The notes under the pieces: generated by a model | What the model was told of the DNA's origin: nothing | Seen by the model: the letters and a program-made list of their open reading frames with translations, nothing else | Database searches by the model: none | Translations under genes and position numbers: made by a program | Assembly (NCBI GenBank): GCA_026391515.1 | Contig: JAPLEC010000119.1 | Coordinates: 1-22,872, forward strand | Length of the DNA: 22,872 nt | Reading direction: 5' to 3' | Origin: Bacteroidia bacterium | GTDB lineage: Bacteria > Bacteroidota > Bacteroidia > Bacteroidales > VadinHA17 | Part shown: one piece after another, positions 13,664-22,871 of the stretch | Layout of the letters: each line of letters begins with the position of its first letter | Position numbering within the stretch: the first letter of the stretch is position 1

Positions 13664-15895
13664 ATGTCTGCCAAAGTTCAAATATCGAAAATATATCCTG
13701 TCACGGGAATGTCGTGTGCTTCATGCGCATCCAGGACTGAGACATTTGTTAAAACTTTACATGGTGTCACCAGGGCTTCAGTGAATTTTGCCGATACAGC
13801 TCTCAGTGTCGAATTTTTACCTGAAGAAATCACTCCGACTGAGCTAAAAAAAGCAATTCAGTCAATCGGTTACGATATTATAATTGATGAAGCAAACAGC
13901 CAGAATTTAAAAGAAGAAGCTCAGTGCTCTTATCTTAAAAGGACCATTATCAATACTATAGGAGCTGCTGCGTTAAGCATACCTCTGGTTATAATTGCAA
14001 TGTTCTTTATGAATATGCCATATGCCAATTATATCATGATGGCGCTTGCAACACCCGTTGTATTCTGGTTTGGCCGGCAGTTTTTTACCGGTGCATGGAA
14101 ACAGCTGAAACATCGGTCCGCAAATATGGATACTCTGGTTGCACTTAGTACGGGCATTGCATATCTCTACAGTTCGGCTGTAGCAATTTTTCCTGATCTG
14201 TTTCAGAAGGAAGATATTCAGGGACATGTGTATTTTGAAGCTTCAGCTGTTATTATCTCTTTCATTCTACTTGGGAGACTCCTTGAAGAAAAGGCAAAAT
14301 CAGAAACAACTTCTGCATTAAAAAAACTAATGGGGCTTCAGGTTAAGACAGTTATTCAAGTTCTCGAGAACGGGGAACAGAAAGAGATACCGGTAAGCAA
14401 AGTGCTGCCGGGAGATATTTTGTTAGTAAAACCCGGTAGTAAGATCCCTGTTGATGGTTTGGTAGTTTCCGGTAGTTCATTCGTTGATGAAAGCATGATC
14501 AATGGTGAACCGATAGCTGCTGAAAAAATCATTAATTCCAAAGTTTTTGCCGGTACCATCAATCAAAAAGGAAGTTTCCATCTGCGAGCTGAGAAAGTCG
14601 GAGGTAAAACTCTCCTTGCGCAGATAATTAAAATGGTCAGGGAAGCCCAGGGAAGTAAAGCTCCGATCCAGCATCTTGTCGATAAAATTGCTGGAATATT
14701 TGTACCGGTGGTCATAATCATTGCTTTGCTAAGCGGAATCATCTGGTATATCTCGGGAACAGAGAATGCTCTGATTCATAGCTTATTAGCAATAGTGACA
14801 GTGCTTATTATTGCATGTCCGTGTGCCCTGGGCCTGGCAACTCCCACTGCAATAATGGTTGGAATAGGCAAAGGTGCGGATAATGGCATCCTGATAAAGG
14901 ATGCTGAAAGTCTGGAGATCGCTCATAAAGTTAATGCTATTGTTCTCGATAAGACCGGGACGCTTACCCTTGGTGAACCTGTTGTTCAGAATTTTGAATG
15001 TAAGAAGAACATTGAATCCGAAAGATTTAGCGAAATTCTTCTTGGTATTCAAAAAAGCAGTGAACATCCTCTGGCCGAACCAATTGTCAGATATCTGGAA
15101 AATGCAGGTATTAAAAGTAATTTCACTTCGCTTCACGTTGAAAATATAGCAGGATTAGGTATAAAAGCATTCGTTAGTAATGAACATTATTTTGTCGGGA
15201 ACCGGAAGCTGATGACAGAAAATAATATTGACATCGACAAGGATTTACTGGTGTTATCAGAAAAGTGGCAGAATGAGGCAAAAACGGTCTCATTTTTTTC
15301 CGATTCGAAAAATGTTCTTTCAGTGATTTCGGTTTCAGACAAAATGAAAGAATCATCAGTTAAGGCAATCCGGGAGCTTCATAATTTTGGTATTGAGGTA
15401 CATATGCTTACAGGAGATAATGAGCAGAGCGCAAAAGTAATAGCTGATGAAGCAGGTATCGACAGCTTTAAAGCCAACGCTCTTCCCCAGATTAAACATG
15501 ATTTTATTAAGCAGCTGCAACAACAGGGAAAGATTGTTGCGATGGTCGGTGATGGTATTAACGATTCACAGGCGCTGGCTCAGGCCGATGTAAGCATTGC
15601 AATGGGTAAGGGATCGGATATTGCTATGGATGTTGCAAAAATGACTATTATCTCATCTGATCTTACACTTATTCCAAAGGCTTTAAAACTTTCAAAGCTT
15701 ACGGTAGCGACAATCAGGCAGAATCTGTTCTGGGCTTTCATTTACAACATAATAGGGATACCCGTTGCAGCCGGACTGCTTTATCCGTTTACAGGTTTTC
15801 TTCTGAATCCTATGATCGCAGGTGCTGCAATGGCGTTGAGCTCGGTGAGCGTTGTCAGCAACAGCCTGCGCCTGAGAATGAAAAAACTATCTTGA
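13664..15895 (+). CDS. copA: Cu+-exporting P1B-type ATPase
   Basis: This 743-residue inner-membrane pump should couple ATP hydrolysis to export of Cu+. In order: one heavy-metal-associated domain with GMSCASC (Cys18 and Cys21); membrane helices at about 98-118, 120-140, 158-178 and 190-206; the actuator loop with INGEP (279-283); a helix with the metal-site CPC (385-387); the phosphorylated Asp in DKTGTLT (Asp429); the nucleotide-binding HP in SSEHPLAEP; the hinge MLTGDN and GDGINDSQAL; and the last helices with YN and MALSSVSVVSNS, the M-S-S triad of Cu+ ATPases (class P1B-1). The length and single metal-binding domain are usual. A true Shine-Dalgarno AGGAG precedes the ATG, unlike most genes here. 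No chaperone or regulator gene is adjacent. Confidence 0.96.
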   Translation: MSAKVQISKIYPVTGMSCASCASRTETFVKTLHGVTRASVNFADTALSVEFLPEEITPTELKKAIQSIGYDIIIDEANSQNLKEEAQCSYLKRTIINTIGAAALSIPLVIIAMFFMNMPYANYIMMALATPVVFWFGRQFFTGAWKQLKHRSANMDTLVALSTGIAYLYSSAVAIFPDLFQKEDIQGHVYFEASAVIISFILLGRLLEEKAKSETTSALKKLMGLQVKTVIQVLENGEQKEIPVSKVLPGDILLVKPGSKIPVDGLVVSGSSFVDESMINGEPIAAEKIINSKVFAGTINQKGSFHLRAEKVGGKTLLAQIIKMVREAQGSKAPIQHLVDKIAGIFVPVVIIIALLSGIIWYISGTENALIHSLLAIVTVLIIACPCALGLATPTAIMVGIGKGADNGILIKDAESLEIAHKVNAIVLDKTGTLTLGEPVVQNFECKKNIESERFSEILLGIQKSSEHPLAEPIVRYLENAGIKSNFTSLHVENIAGLGIKAFVSNEHYFVGNRKLMTENNIDIDKDLLVLSEKWQNEAKTVSFFSDSKNVLSVISVSDKMKESSVKAIRELHNFGIEVHMLTGDNEQSAKVIADEAGIDSFKANALPQIKHDFIKQLQQQGKIVAMVGDGINDSQALAQADVSIAMGKGSDIAMDVAKMTIISSDLTLIPKALKLSKLTVATIRQNLFWAFIYNIIGIPVAAGLLYPFTGFLLNPMIAGAAMALSSVSVVSNSLRLRMKKLS

Positions 15896-15928
15896 ATAAG
15901 AAATTACGACTTTCTTTAAATACATAAT

Positions 15929-16753
15929 TTATTTCGCCTCTTTCACTTCCAGATATAATGTATCTGCATTCAGTCCTGTAAAGATGCCATATCCATTAGT
16001 AATACTTGTGGAAGGATTTGTAAGGTTCTGTGAGCTGTTAGTTTTATCGTCGTACAAAGATGCGTAATCGGGAAGAACATGATACAGAATAATCCGGTGA
16101 GAACCGAAATATTGAAATTCCTGCGGCCTCATCTGGAGTCCGGAAGAAGTTGTCGGAGCTTTATTGAATCTGAAGCCCGATATTTCTTCATCGTCGCCAA
16201 AATCACGTACCGGATCGAGAGTATCTTCCATGTTTTCAATAACCACAATATAATACGACTCATCATCATTATTCCATGTAAGCTCCAGTGGCTCAGGCAT
16301 TTGCCACATACCTCCGCCACCTGTAGGAATTGAGGCGCTATCCATGCGCGTAACAGATATTGAAGTTGCAGATTCAGTAAAACCAAGAGGTTTCAATGGA
16401 ACTTCTGTATAAGCAGATATATGCGTGGAGTTGTAAGTGAAAGAGAGATCATAATGCTCACCTGCAGCAACTATCAGGGTGCTGTCAATATACTTACCAT
16501 CACCAAGAGGAGTCAGAATATAGTCTGTATCATTATTTGTTACAGTGATGGTCAGGTTATTGATATCATCGGGCGCATATGTCACGTTGGATGAAAAGGG
16601 AATCTGCCTGCTTACTGTCAGGCTTACACAATCGCCTGGTCGTAAATAAGATTCAACAATCGGAATATCTGTAAATTCAGAATTATCCCGTTTTGTACAG
16701 GCTGATATTGCTGTAATTGTTACAAATGTTAATATTATAATTCTTAATCTCAT
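15929..16753 (-). CDS. DUF4249-family lipoprotein, partner of the TonB-dependent receptor
   Basis: The frame is open back to 16879, but that start overlaps the receptor gene. The ATG at 16753 gives a lipoprotein signal (MRLRIIILTFVTITAISAC, lipobox ISAC, Cys19) and lies one base after the receptor stop at 16755, a coupled arrangement. The 274-residue product has the layout of DUF4249: a short TDIPIVESYLRPGD start, a beta-rich middle with VTNNDTDYIL and GEHYDLSF, the W-M-P-PLELTW segment and a C-terminal VLPDYASLYD. DUF4249 genes in Bacteroidetes typically follow TonB-dependent receptor genes, so it is likely a surface lipoprotein serving the receptor at 16755-19600. The ligand is unknown. Confidence 0.85.
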   Translation of the reverse strand: MRLRIIILTFVTITAISACTKRDNSEFTDIPIVESYLRPGDCVSLTVSRQIPFSSNVTYAPDDINNLTITVTNNDTDYILTPLGDGKYIDSTLIVAAGEHYDLSFTYNSTHISAYTEVPLKPLGFTESATSISVTRMDSASIPTGGGGMWQMPEPLELTWNNDDESYYIVVIENMEDTLDPVRDFGDDEEISGFRFNKAPTTSSGLQMRPQEFQYFGSHRIILYHVLPDYASLYDDKTNSSQNLTNPSTSITNGYGIFTGLNADTLYLEVKEAK

Positions 16754-16754
16754 T

Positions 16755-19600
16755 TTATCTGAGTTTAAGTGAAAGTGTAAAGTTTGGAGTAATACCGAGG
16801 TAATTAATATTGGTTTCAATAATCTCTCCTTCTGCAATAGTATACTGTTTATACCAGATATTTCTATGGTTATAAACATTGAAAAGAGAAACGCTGACCG
16901 ATCCGAGCTCCCTGCGACGCTTATCGCTTCTTCTTCCCATCAGAAGCCTGTATGAAGCTGAGATATCTAATCTGTGATAATCGGGCAGGCGTATGCTGTT
17001 TTTTGATGTAACCGTAAAAAAGTCCTGTGTCGTTCCATCAAGCAGGGTTATTGTGTAGGCTCCGGATGGTGCTGTATATGGACGACCAGTGGCATATATC
17101 CAGTTTGCAGAAAAATCCCATCGCTTGTATTTATAGAGTCCTACAATTTTAAACTCATGGGTAACATTCTGATTAGCAGGAAAATATTTGTCGGAATACT
17201 CATCAAAGTGATTTTTTGCCTCACCAATTGTATAGCTTATCCATCCATTAAGATTACCTGAGTTTTTCTGAGCTAAGAATTCTATTCCCCGTGAGTATCC
17301 ATAACCATTAAAGAAGTTTTCATTATAATTCACGCCCATCGGACTTGCATTTATTCTCAGAGAATATTCTGTAAGATTATGGATTTTTTTATAATATCCT
17401 TCAGCGCTGAACGTACAGTCAAATTATATGATGCAGATAAACGTGGTTCAAAATACAGTTTACCGGTTGTTTCAAAATAATTTGCTCTGAGACCAGGTAG
17501 TATCTGGAGCTTATCTTTTAATAATTTTATTTTACTCTGAAGATAAATGCCTCCCAGTACAGCTGCTCCGTTACGATTGAGAATTGATGCAGTATCGCTT
17601 TGAGCATAAGAATATTTTATATCGTAATAAGTTGCAAAAGCTCCGAATTGAATCTGAGTTGTGTTGGTCGCTTCTACCTGATAATCAGATTTGATGCTGT
17701 AATCCTTCAGATCATTGTTTTCAAAAATTCCGCTCATATTGGTTGTAGCCTCATCATCGGGGTTGATCAATGTTCTTTCTGATGAACGATCTCTCTTATT
17801 GTAATAATTTGAATAACTAAGGATTGTATTCCCATATAATTTTGAGTTCCATTTCCTTGACCATTTCAGACTTGAACCTATATTCCCATATTTTGTCAGG
17901 TCGACGGAATTCATGCTGAAGTTGGCATTAAACTGCCCGAATGAAGGGATATCAGAGCTAAAGCTGTTATCCAGTTTATCAGTCCCGTTAAAAATACTCA
18001 GTGATATAATATCTTTTTTACCCGGCCGGAATGTAAATCTCCCGTTAAGGTCGTAGAAATAGGAAGTTATTTCATCGCTTTGGGAAAATTTTCTTCCCGG
18101 GCCAGTTCCTACATCGGGTGCCGCTTCAGTTTTGCTTTTATTGAATTTCTTAAATATCATGTTGTAGATTGTCCCCTGATATGATCTCCGGAAAGCTATA
18201 AAAGATGAGAATTTTTTCCCGATTGGAATTTCTGCAAAGACATTAACGCTGAGCATGCTGACATCGATACCAAAGTTTATTTGTTTCTGATTGCCTTCCT
18301 TGCTTGTTATTTCAGTAACCGATGATATCCGCCCTCCGAATCTTGATTCAAATCCGCCCTTATAAAGCTGTATATCTTTCAGCGCATTTGAATTAAAAGC
18401 GCTGAAGAATCCATAAAGGTGATCAACATGATAAACAGTAAATCCATCATAAAGAACAAGGTTCTGATCAGGTGTCCCACCGCGGACATAAAGGCCAGAC
18501 GATGATTCGTTTGATGCACTGATACCGGGCATAAGCTGGAACGAACGCATTATATCCTTTTCACCAATGCTGGGAAGCTGTTCTATTTTCATTGGTGAAA
18601 GCTTTATCGTACTCACTTCCGCTTTTTTAACAAAAACGACATCATCTTTATAAGCAGTCACCTTAACTTCTTTAAGAGACTGAGACTGGGGCTTGATTTC
18701 GATTACCAGATTTTTCTTAGGTAGCTGAGGTGTCAGAAATACATGAGTCTTCTGATAACCAACATATTGTATTAATAAAGTGCTGGTGTCAGTCGGTACC
18801 TTGAGAAGTGTAAAATAACCATCTGCATTTGTTGAAGTGCCTAAAATTGTACCTTTTACCTGAACAGCAGCAAATGGGAGAGCCTCGTTTGTTGCCTGGT
18901 CGCGAACAATACCAGTTAAAGTATAATTAAGAACAGCGGGAGGTCCGAAATATGTTTTTACCGGCATTTTATCCTGAATCTCAATGCTGGCACTATCTTC
19001 GGCATTTTCTTCGACATAGTATTTTGCCAGATCTTCGGTGACTTTTTCATCCGGTTTATATTCTGCAACAGATTCCTTAAAATCTTCACCGATATTTCCT
19101 TTCCCGAATCCCTGTTCTGCCATATAGTTTTCTTCCCTTTTCAATCTTACACTCTTAAAAACTGTCCGCAGACCATACAGGTTTATGTCATTGCGGCCTA
19201 TTGCGGTATCATTTACCTGGAAGAATAAATTACTTCTTCCATATTTGAAATTGAAAGTGAGCAGACTGGCAAGAGCTTCGACACATCCCAATTTTTCTCC
19301 TGAAGTTGTTCCTCTGCCTGGCAAATAGACAAAATAATAGTTGATAAACCGAGAAGAAGTTTTTAGGGTATCCTGCTTATATAATTCCCTGGCAGTCATA
19401 TTTTCTTCACCTAAAATAAAGATGAAAGGCCTTTTTATCATAGTATAGTCACTATCGGCCGTGAAGCAGATATATTTTAAATAACATCTGCTGCCCGGAG
19501 AATTGAAAGAGTACTCCCTGAACTGGGCTGTTAATATTCCGAAAATGAAAAAGTAGATCAGCACAAACAATAACTTGCGTAAAAGGCTATTTATCTCCAT
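16755..19600 (-). pseudogene. TonB-dependent receptor with carboxypeptidase-like and N-terminal extra domain, broken by a frameshift
   Basis: The first part starts best at the ATG at 19600 (signal peptide ending GILTAQ; the open frame reaches 19648 only by a TTG). It has an unusual domain at about 27-200, a carboxypeptidase-D-like fold at 228-302 (LTGIVRDQATNEALPFAAVQ), a plug at about 340-440 (PSIGEKDIMRSFQLMPGI, YVRGGTPDQNLVLYDG) and most of the beta-barrel, and runs into a stop at 17357. The rest of the barrel is read in another frame: FDCTFSAEGYYKKIHNLTEY can be followed from about 17423 to a stop at 16755 that abuts the DUF4249 gene. A one-base loss, or an equivalent shift, lies between 17400 and 17423. 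Repaired, the protein would have about 948 residues. It could be true loss, a sequencing error or slippage at the A7 run at 17384-17390. Confidence 0.9.
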
Positions 19601-19754
19601 AACTGTATTTACTGAAGTCTTTTTCTTTATTGCCGGTGAACCGGACAAATGAAAAATGACTTTAATAATATAATACAGTTAGACAGATAAAAACCCTACT
19701 TTATTCCGTCACCCGTAATAATTCCTATTCAGATTTTATAATTTAAGAATGAAA

Positions 19755-20951
19755 TTATTTTTTCTTTACTATCTGAGAAATTTTACCTGTTTTTTTATTC
19801 TTCAGAATAATTTTGATCCTCCCGTCAGGCATCCTCTCCTCTTTAACAAAAATATTGTCCTTATCATATTCACGAATTGCCGAAATACGTCCGGTCTTTT
19901 CTTTACCCCTCCATACCTTCAGCTTTACCGGTTCCCATTTTCTTGATTCTGCAGAACGGTAGCAGGTGTCCATTATTTCATTTATCACATAACCATCATA
20001 GAATGTTTCCAATGGATCAACCTTTTTTTCAAATGCCCTGAACATATCCGTAAACATATTATAATATCCGAGTTCTGCCAATTCATCGCCTACCGGAAAT
20101 ATCCATCCCTTTTCTGTTTCAGCTTTTTCAGCCACATATCCGCGTTTACCTCCTGCAGTAAACATTTCGAACCCGGTGCGGAGGAAGTTATTAATCCATA
20201 TGGTGCCTTCAGTTCCCATAACTTCATCACGTAAATCCATGCCTCCCCTGAATGTCCAGCTAACCTCAAATTGCCCAATAGCGCCATTTTCATATCTGAC
20301 CCATCCAAGTGCATTATCCTCAGCATCAATAGGTTTAACAAGTGTATCGGCAATACTTATTACTTCGACAGGACGAATATCTTTTCCGATATAGTTTCTG
20401 GCTATTTCAATACAATGGCAGCCCATATCAAGTAATACACCTCCTCCCGATAATTCTTTGTTCCAGAACCAGTCGCTGTGAGGGCCGGGGTGAGTCTCCC
20501 GCGAACGTACCCATGTGATCTGTCCCAGCGTTCCTTCCCTTACCGCTTCAATAGCCTTGACAGTTTTTGGCGGATATATCAGGTCTTCAAGATAACCATG
20601 CAAAACTCCGGCTTTTTCAACAGCTTCCAGCATTTTAAATGCTTCGGCCGCATTTCTCCCCAGAGGCTTGGTACATAAAACTGCTTTACCGGCAGCTGCC
20701 GCAAGCTTTACAGCTTCAAGATGGAGGTTATTAGGCAGTCCGATTACAACAATATCGACCCTTGGATTGTTGACAGCATCTTTCATTGAAGTGGTCCATT
20801 GAGGGATTCCATGCTTTTTTGCAAAGGCTTTACCTCTTGATTCATCACGTGAATAAATAATCTGCACCTGGTCACGGCTTCTCAGCCCGTGAAGCGAATA
20901 AGTGTAGAAGTCGCCGATAAAACCGGCACCAAGCATTGCAATTCTTGCCAC
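19755..20951 (-). CDS. Gfo/Idh/MocA-family NAD(P)-dependent oxidoreductase
   Basis: A 398-residue cytoplasmic enzyme. The N-terminal Rossmann fold starts MARIAMLGAGFIGDFY (GxGxxG-type GAGFIG at 8-13) and includes VIGLPNNLHLEAVKLAAAAG. The usual EKP is replaced by TKP (LCTKPLGRN), which keeps the conserved lysine. The C-terminal domain has SGGGVLLDMGCHCIEIARNY, with the expected DxGxH-like spacing (D-M-G-C-H), and GTEGTIWINNF. The tail from about residue 350 (KVWRGKEKTGRISAIREYDK onwards) is a basic extension of about 50 residues beyond the usual end. The family reduces or oxidises sugars, inositols or related polyols. The substrate cannot be told from sequence. It is a single gene on the minus strand. 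Confidence 0.92.
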   Translation of the reverse strand: MARIAMLGAGFIGDFYTYSLHGLRSRDQVQIIYSRDESRGKAFAKKHGIPQWTTSMKDAVNNPRVDIVVIGLPNNLHLEAVKLAAAAGKAVLCTKPLGRNAAEAFKMLEAVEKAGVLHGYLEDLIYPPKTVKAIEAVREGTLGQITWVRSRETHPGPHSDWFWNKELSGGGVLLDMGCHCIEIARNYIGKDIRPVEVISIADTLVKPIDAEDNALGWVRYENGAIGQFEVSWTFRGGMDLRDEVMGTEGTIWINNFLRTGFEMFTAGGKRGYVAEKAETEKGWIFPVGDELAELGYYNMFTDMFRAFEKKVDPLETFYDGYVINEIMDTCYRSAESRKWEPVKLKVWRGKEKTGRISAIREYDKDNIFVKEERMPDGRIKIILKNKKTGKISQIVKKK

Positions 20952-21134
20952 AGGATTAAGATTAAAAGATTATAATTGATTCCTGTTAATAACAAGAAAG
21001 GTAAAATTTATCTTTGAAAAGACAATGAGGGTTTCTCTTAAAATCCTTTGTGTTCAATTATGTCATATTCTTTGTTAATGCTGAAGTTTAAACGGCAGCA
21101 CTTTGTTATTTATAACTGACTATACTATTTAAAT

Positions 21135-21163
21135 AATACAATTTGTATTATACATTTTGTATA
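21135..21163. promoter_or_regulatory. Two adjacent perfect dyads (operator-like)
   Basis: AATACAA-T-TTGTATT (21135-21149) and TATACA-TTT-TGTATA (21149-21163), sharing one base and centred 14 bp apart. Both contain TACA-N3-TGTA. They lie in the gene-free stretch 20952-21225, 63 nt beyond the stop of the gene at 21226 and 184 nt upstream of the oxidoreductase start. They could be an operator for that gene or a hairpin terminator of the upstream operon. I see nothing else in the stretch. Confidence 0.4.
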
Positions 21164-21225
21164 ATGCATTCCGGATAACTAAAAATAAAGTATAGCAATA
21201 GCTACTCCCAGTAATTATGCACCTA

Positions 21226-21726
21226 TTATGTTGTAAAGAATTCTATATCTTCTCCCCTCGCCCTTGCTTCCTTTACCATTTTCTGCAGATTCAGAGAAAG
21301 GTCTGACAGGAGCATTATGATTCCGTCAACCATTACAAATTTGTTGAACGGATTTTCTCCTGCTAACCTGCTGGTTGTAAAATCCTGGTCAAAAAACCCA
21401 ATATCAAGCATATCTTTTATTTCCCGCACTTTGTTGGTCACTGTGGATCTTTTTGTATCAAAATATTCGCAAATATCATCCGGTTTCACAAATGGTTTGA
21501 ACGATTTGTCGAATAGAAAATTAATTGATCCTATCGTATAGATCACGGCTGCAGCCCAGATTTCAATTCTACCCCTTTGAAATGGAACATCCCGTTTCCT
21601 GCCAAGTCTTTTAACCAGGTTCATGCAAAGCCTTTTGTATTCAAAGTTTAATTTCTGAGTACAAAATGAATTTGTCAGTCCAATAAGCTTTTCTTCTGAC
21701 TCCTTAATCTCTTTTTTATTCATCAT
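21226..21726 (-). CDS. DUF6398-like protein with helix-turn-helix-like segment
   Basis: A 166-residue soluble protein. Residues 27-75 (YKRLCMNLVKRLGRKRDVPF, then RGRIEIWAAAVIYTIGSINFLFDKS) match the conserved opening of DUF6398, with the signature GR.EIWAA..YxIG..NFLFD. Residues 80-115 (DICEYFDTKRSTVTNKVREI) read like a helix-turn-helix of the kind found in TFIIB/sigma-type domains, which fits the name-only family. The start codon lies 11 nt inside the end of the upstream gene, so the two are translationally coupled. DNA binding is inferred. The family role is not known to me. Confidence 0.75.
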   Translation of the reverse strand: MMNKKEIKESEEKLIGLTNSFCTQKLNFEYKRLCMNLVKRLGRKRDVPFQRGRIEIWAAAVIYTIGSINFLFDKSFKPFVKPDDICEYFDTKRSTVTNKVREIKDMLDIGFFDQDFTTSRLAGENPFNKFVMVDGIIMLLSDLSLNLQKMVKEARARGEDIEFFTT

Positions 21727-22156
21727 TGGTTATCGGGGATGACGTTAACGCATTGAGCTGATCTTTGATCATTTCGACCAGGGAATCATATTTAAATTTA
21801 AACCATCTTTTCCGATAGTCCCCGGAAAAATCAATTACCTCCTTGAAATGGCTGAATGGCTTTCGCTTACTCAGGGCCTGAATCAGGCTGTTTTTCAAAT
21901 CAATATTATCCACACTCTCAGCAAATCGCTCCATTATCTTAAAAGATTCAAAGGATTGAGGCGGTTCGATAAGGTAGTACTGGTCAAAGTCCTTATCAAC
22001 TTTACGCCGATCCTTTACCCATGCATCAGGCTCAAAAGAAGAGTAGTCATCCCAGGCGGGAATAAAAATAATGTCATGAGTTTTGCGGTGAATGTAACAC
22101 ATGAATCCGCAATTGATCTGATCAGCAATTTCATTTATCCTTGCTTCGTCCAGCAT
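21716..22156 (-). CDS. UPF0158-family protein, 146 aa
   Basis: The order MCYIHRKTHDIIFIP (a beta hairpin), DQYYLIEPPQSFESFKIMER FA (the I-P/E-P-S-xxS-xxxM-xxF segment), SLIQALSKRKPFSHFKEVID and YRKRWFKFKYDSLVEMIKDQ matches UPF0158, a small family of unknown function. The features seen are the R-K-x-F-xx-F-K core and the terminal RW-F helix. There is no signal peptide. It overlaps the DUF6398-like gene by 11 nt and starts 53 nt after the methylase stop, so the three may form one transcription unit. No promoter is clear in that gap. Confidence 0.8.
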   Translation of the reverse strand: MLDEARINEIADQINCGFMCYIHRKTHDIIFIPAWDDYSSFEPDAWVKDRRKVDKDFDQYYLIEPPQSFESFKIMERFAESVDNIDLKNSLIQALSKRKPFSHFKEVIDFSGDYRKRWFKFKYDSLVEMIKDQLNALTSSPITNDE

Positions 22157-22208
22157 GTGTAAGTATTATAAAATATTTTGAGTTGGATCCAAATACACAG
22201 GTAATTAA

Positions 22209-22871
22209 CTAATCTTTCATCAGCTCTGAAAGTCCTCTTTCTATCTCCTTCTGTGATTCTGAAATAATCTGATATAATTCCTTCGGGGTGCGCTTATCCG
22301 AGAAATCCTGAGCATTATTATTTACAGCTTTGAGATCATACTCTTTATCTTCAATTTCCTTTCGGGTAACAAACCAGCTTCTTTCACTGATTTTTTCAGG
22401 ACTATCTTTAGGCAGTCTCAGACGGTATAGGAAATCACTGAAATGTTTGTATTCCAATGGATTACCTTTATTCACTTTTCTTGGCCTGAAATCGTCCCCC
22501 AGGGTCATATCATAATACCAGATTTTTGCTGTAGCCTTTCTCTTTCTGAAAAAAAGAAGGTTGGTCTTTACGCCTGCACCTGCATTTACAAAGACACCTC
22601 CGGGTAAACTTATTATGCAAAACAAGTCGCACTCATTCATCAGTTTTCTTTTGGTTTGCTTGTATGCGGCCGTTTTAATATGAAAAAGAACTCCCTCGTC
22701 AATTACCATTCCGCAGACTCCGTCTTCGGCAAGACTGGTTATAATATGCTGAATGAAAAGTATCTGTGCTTTACCGGTCTTATAAGCAAACTGAGCCTGT
22801 GCTGCTTTCCCTTCCTTGCTGCCGAACGGAGGATTTGTAAGAATATAATCGTACTGAGCAGGGGCTCCTTT
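22209..22871 (-). CDS. hsdM: Type I restriction-modification methylase (HsdM), 3' part
   Basis: The frame is open from the right edge (first full codon 22871-22869) to a stop at 22209, giving 220 codons. An ATG at 22709 is internal, not the start. Near the visible N-terminus is YDYILTNPPFGSKEG, motif IV of N6-adenine methyltransferases (NPPF), followed by FIQHIITSLAEDGVCGMVID and SLPGGVFVNAGAGVKTNLLFF, both standard for HsdM after motif IV. The last part is the helical C-terminal region (ERSWFVTRKEIEDKEYDLKA, ending SQKEIERGLSELMKD) that contacts HsdS. HsdM methylates adenine in the recognition sequence. No HsdS or HsdR gene follows directly; the next genes are UPF0158 and DUF6398-like. The N-terminal half is outside the window. 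Confidence 0.9.
   Translation of the reverse strand, partial: KGAPAQYDYILTNPPFGSKEGKAAQAQFAYKTGKAQILFIQHIITSLAEDGVCGMVIDEGVLFHIKTAAYKQTKRKLMNECDLFCIISLPGGVFVNAGAGVKTNLLFFRKRKATAKIWYYDMTLGDDFRPRKVNKGNPLEYKHFSDFLYRLRLPKDSPEKISERSWFVTRKEIEDKEYDLKAVNNNAQDFSDKRTPKELYQIISESQKEIERGLSELMKD

Noticed and set aside
15898..15916. AAGAAA/TTTCTT hairpin between the copper ATPase and DUF4249 genes
   Set aside because: The stem has only six A-T-rich pairs and no T-run, too weak to call a terminator.
16755..17339. A separate 194-residue protein starting at 17339
   Set aside because: It has no start signal or signal peptide, begins inside the barrel of the receptor, and its frame extends upstream to about 17423. 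It is the broken 3' part of the receptor gene.
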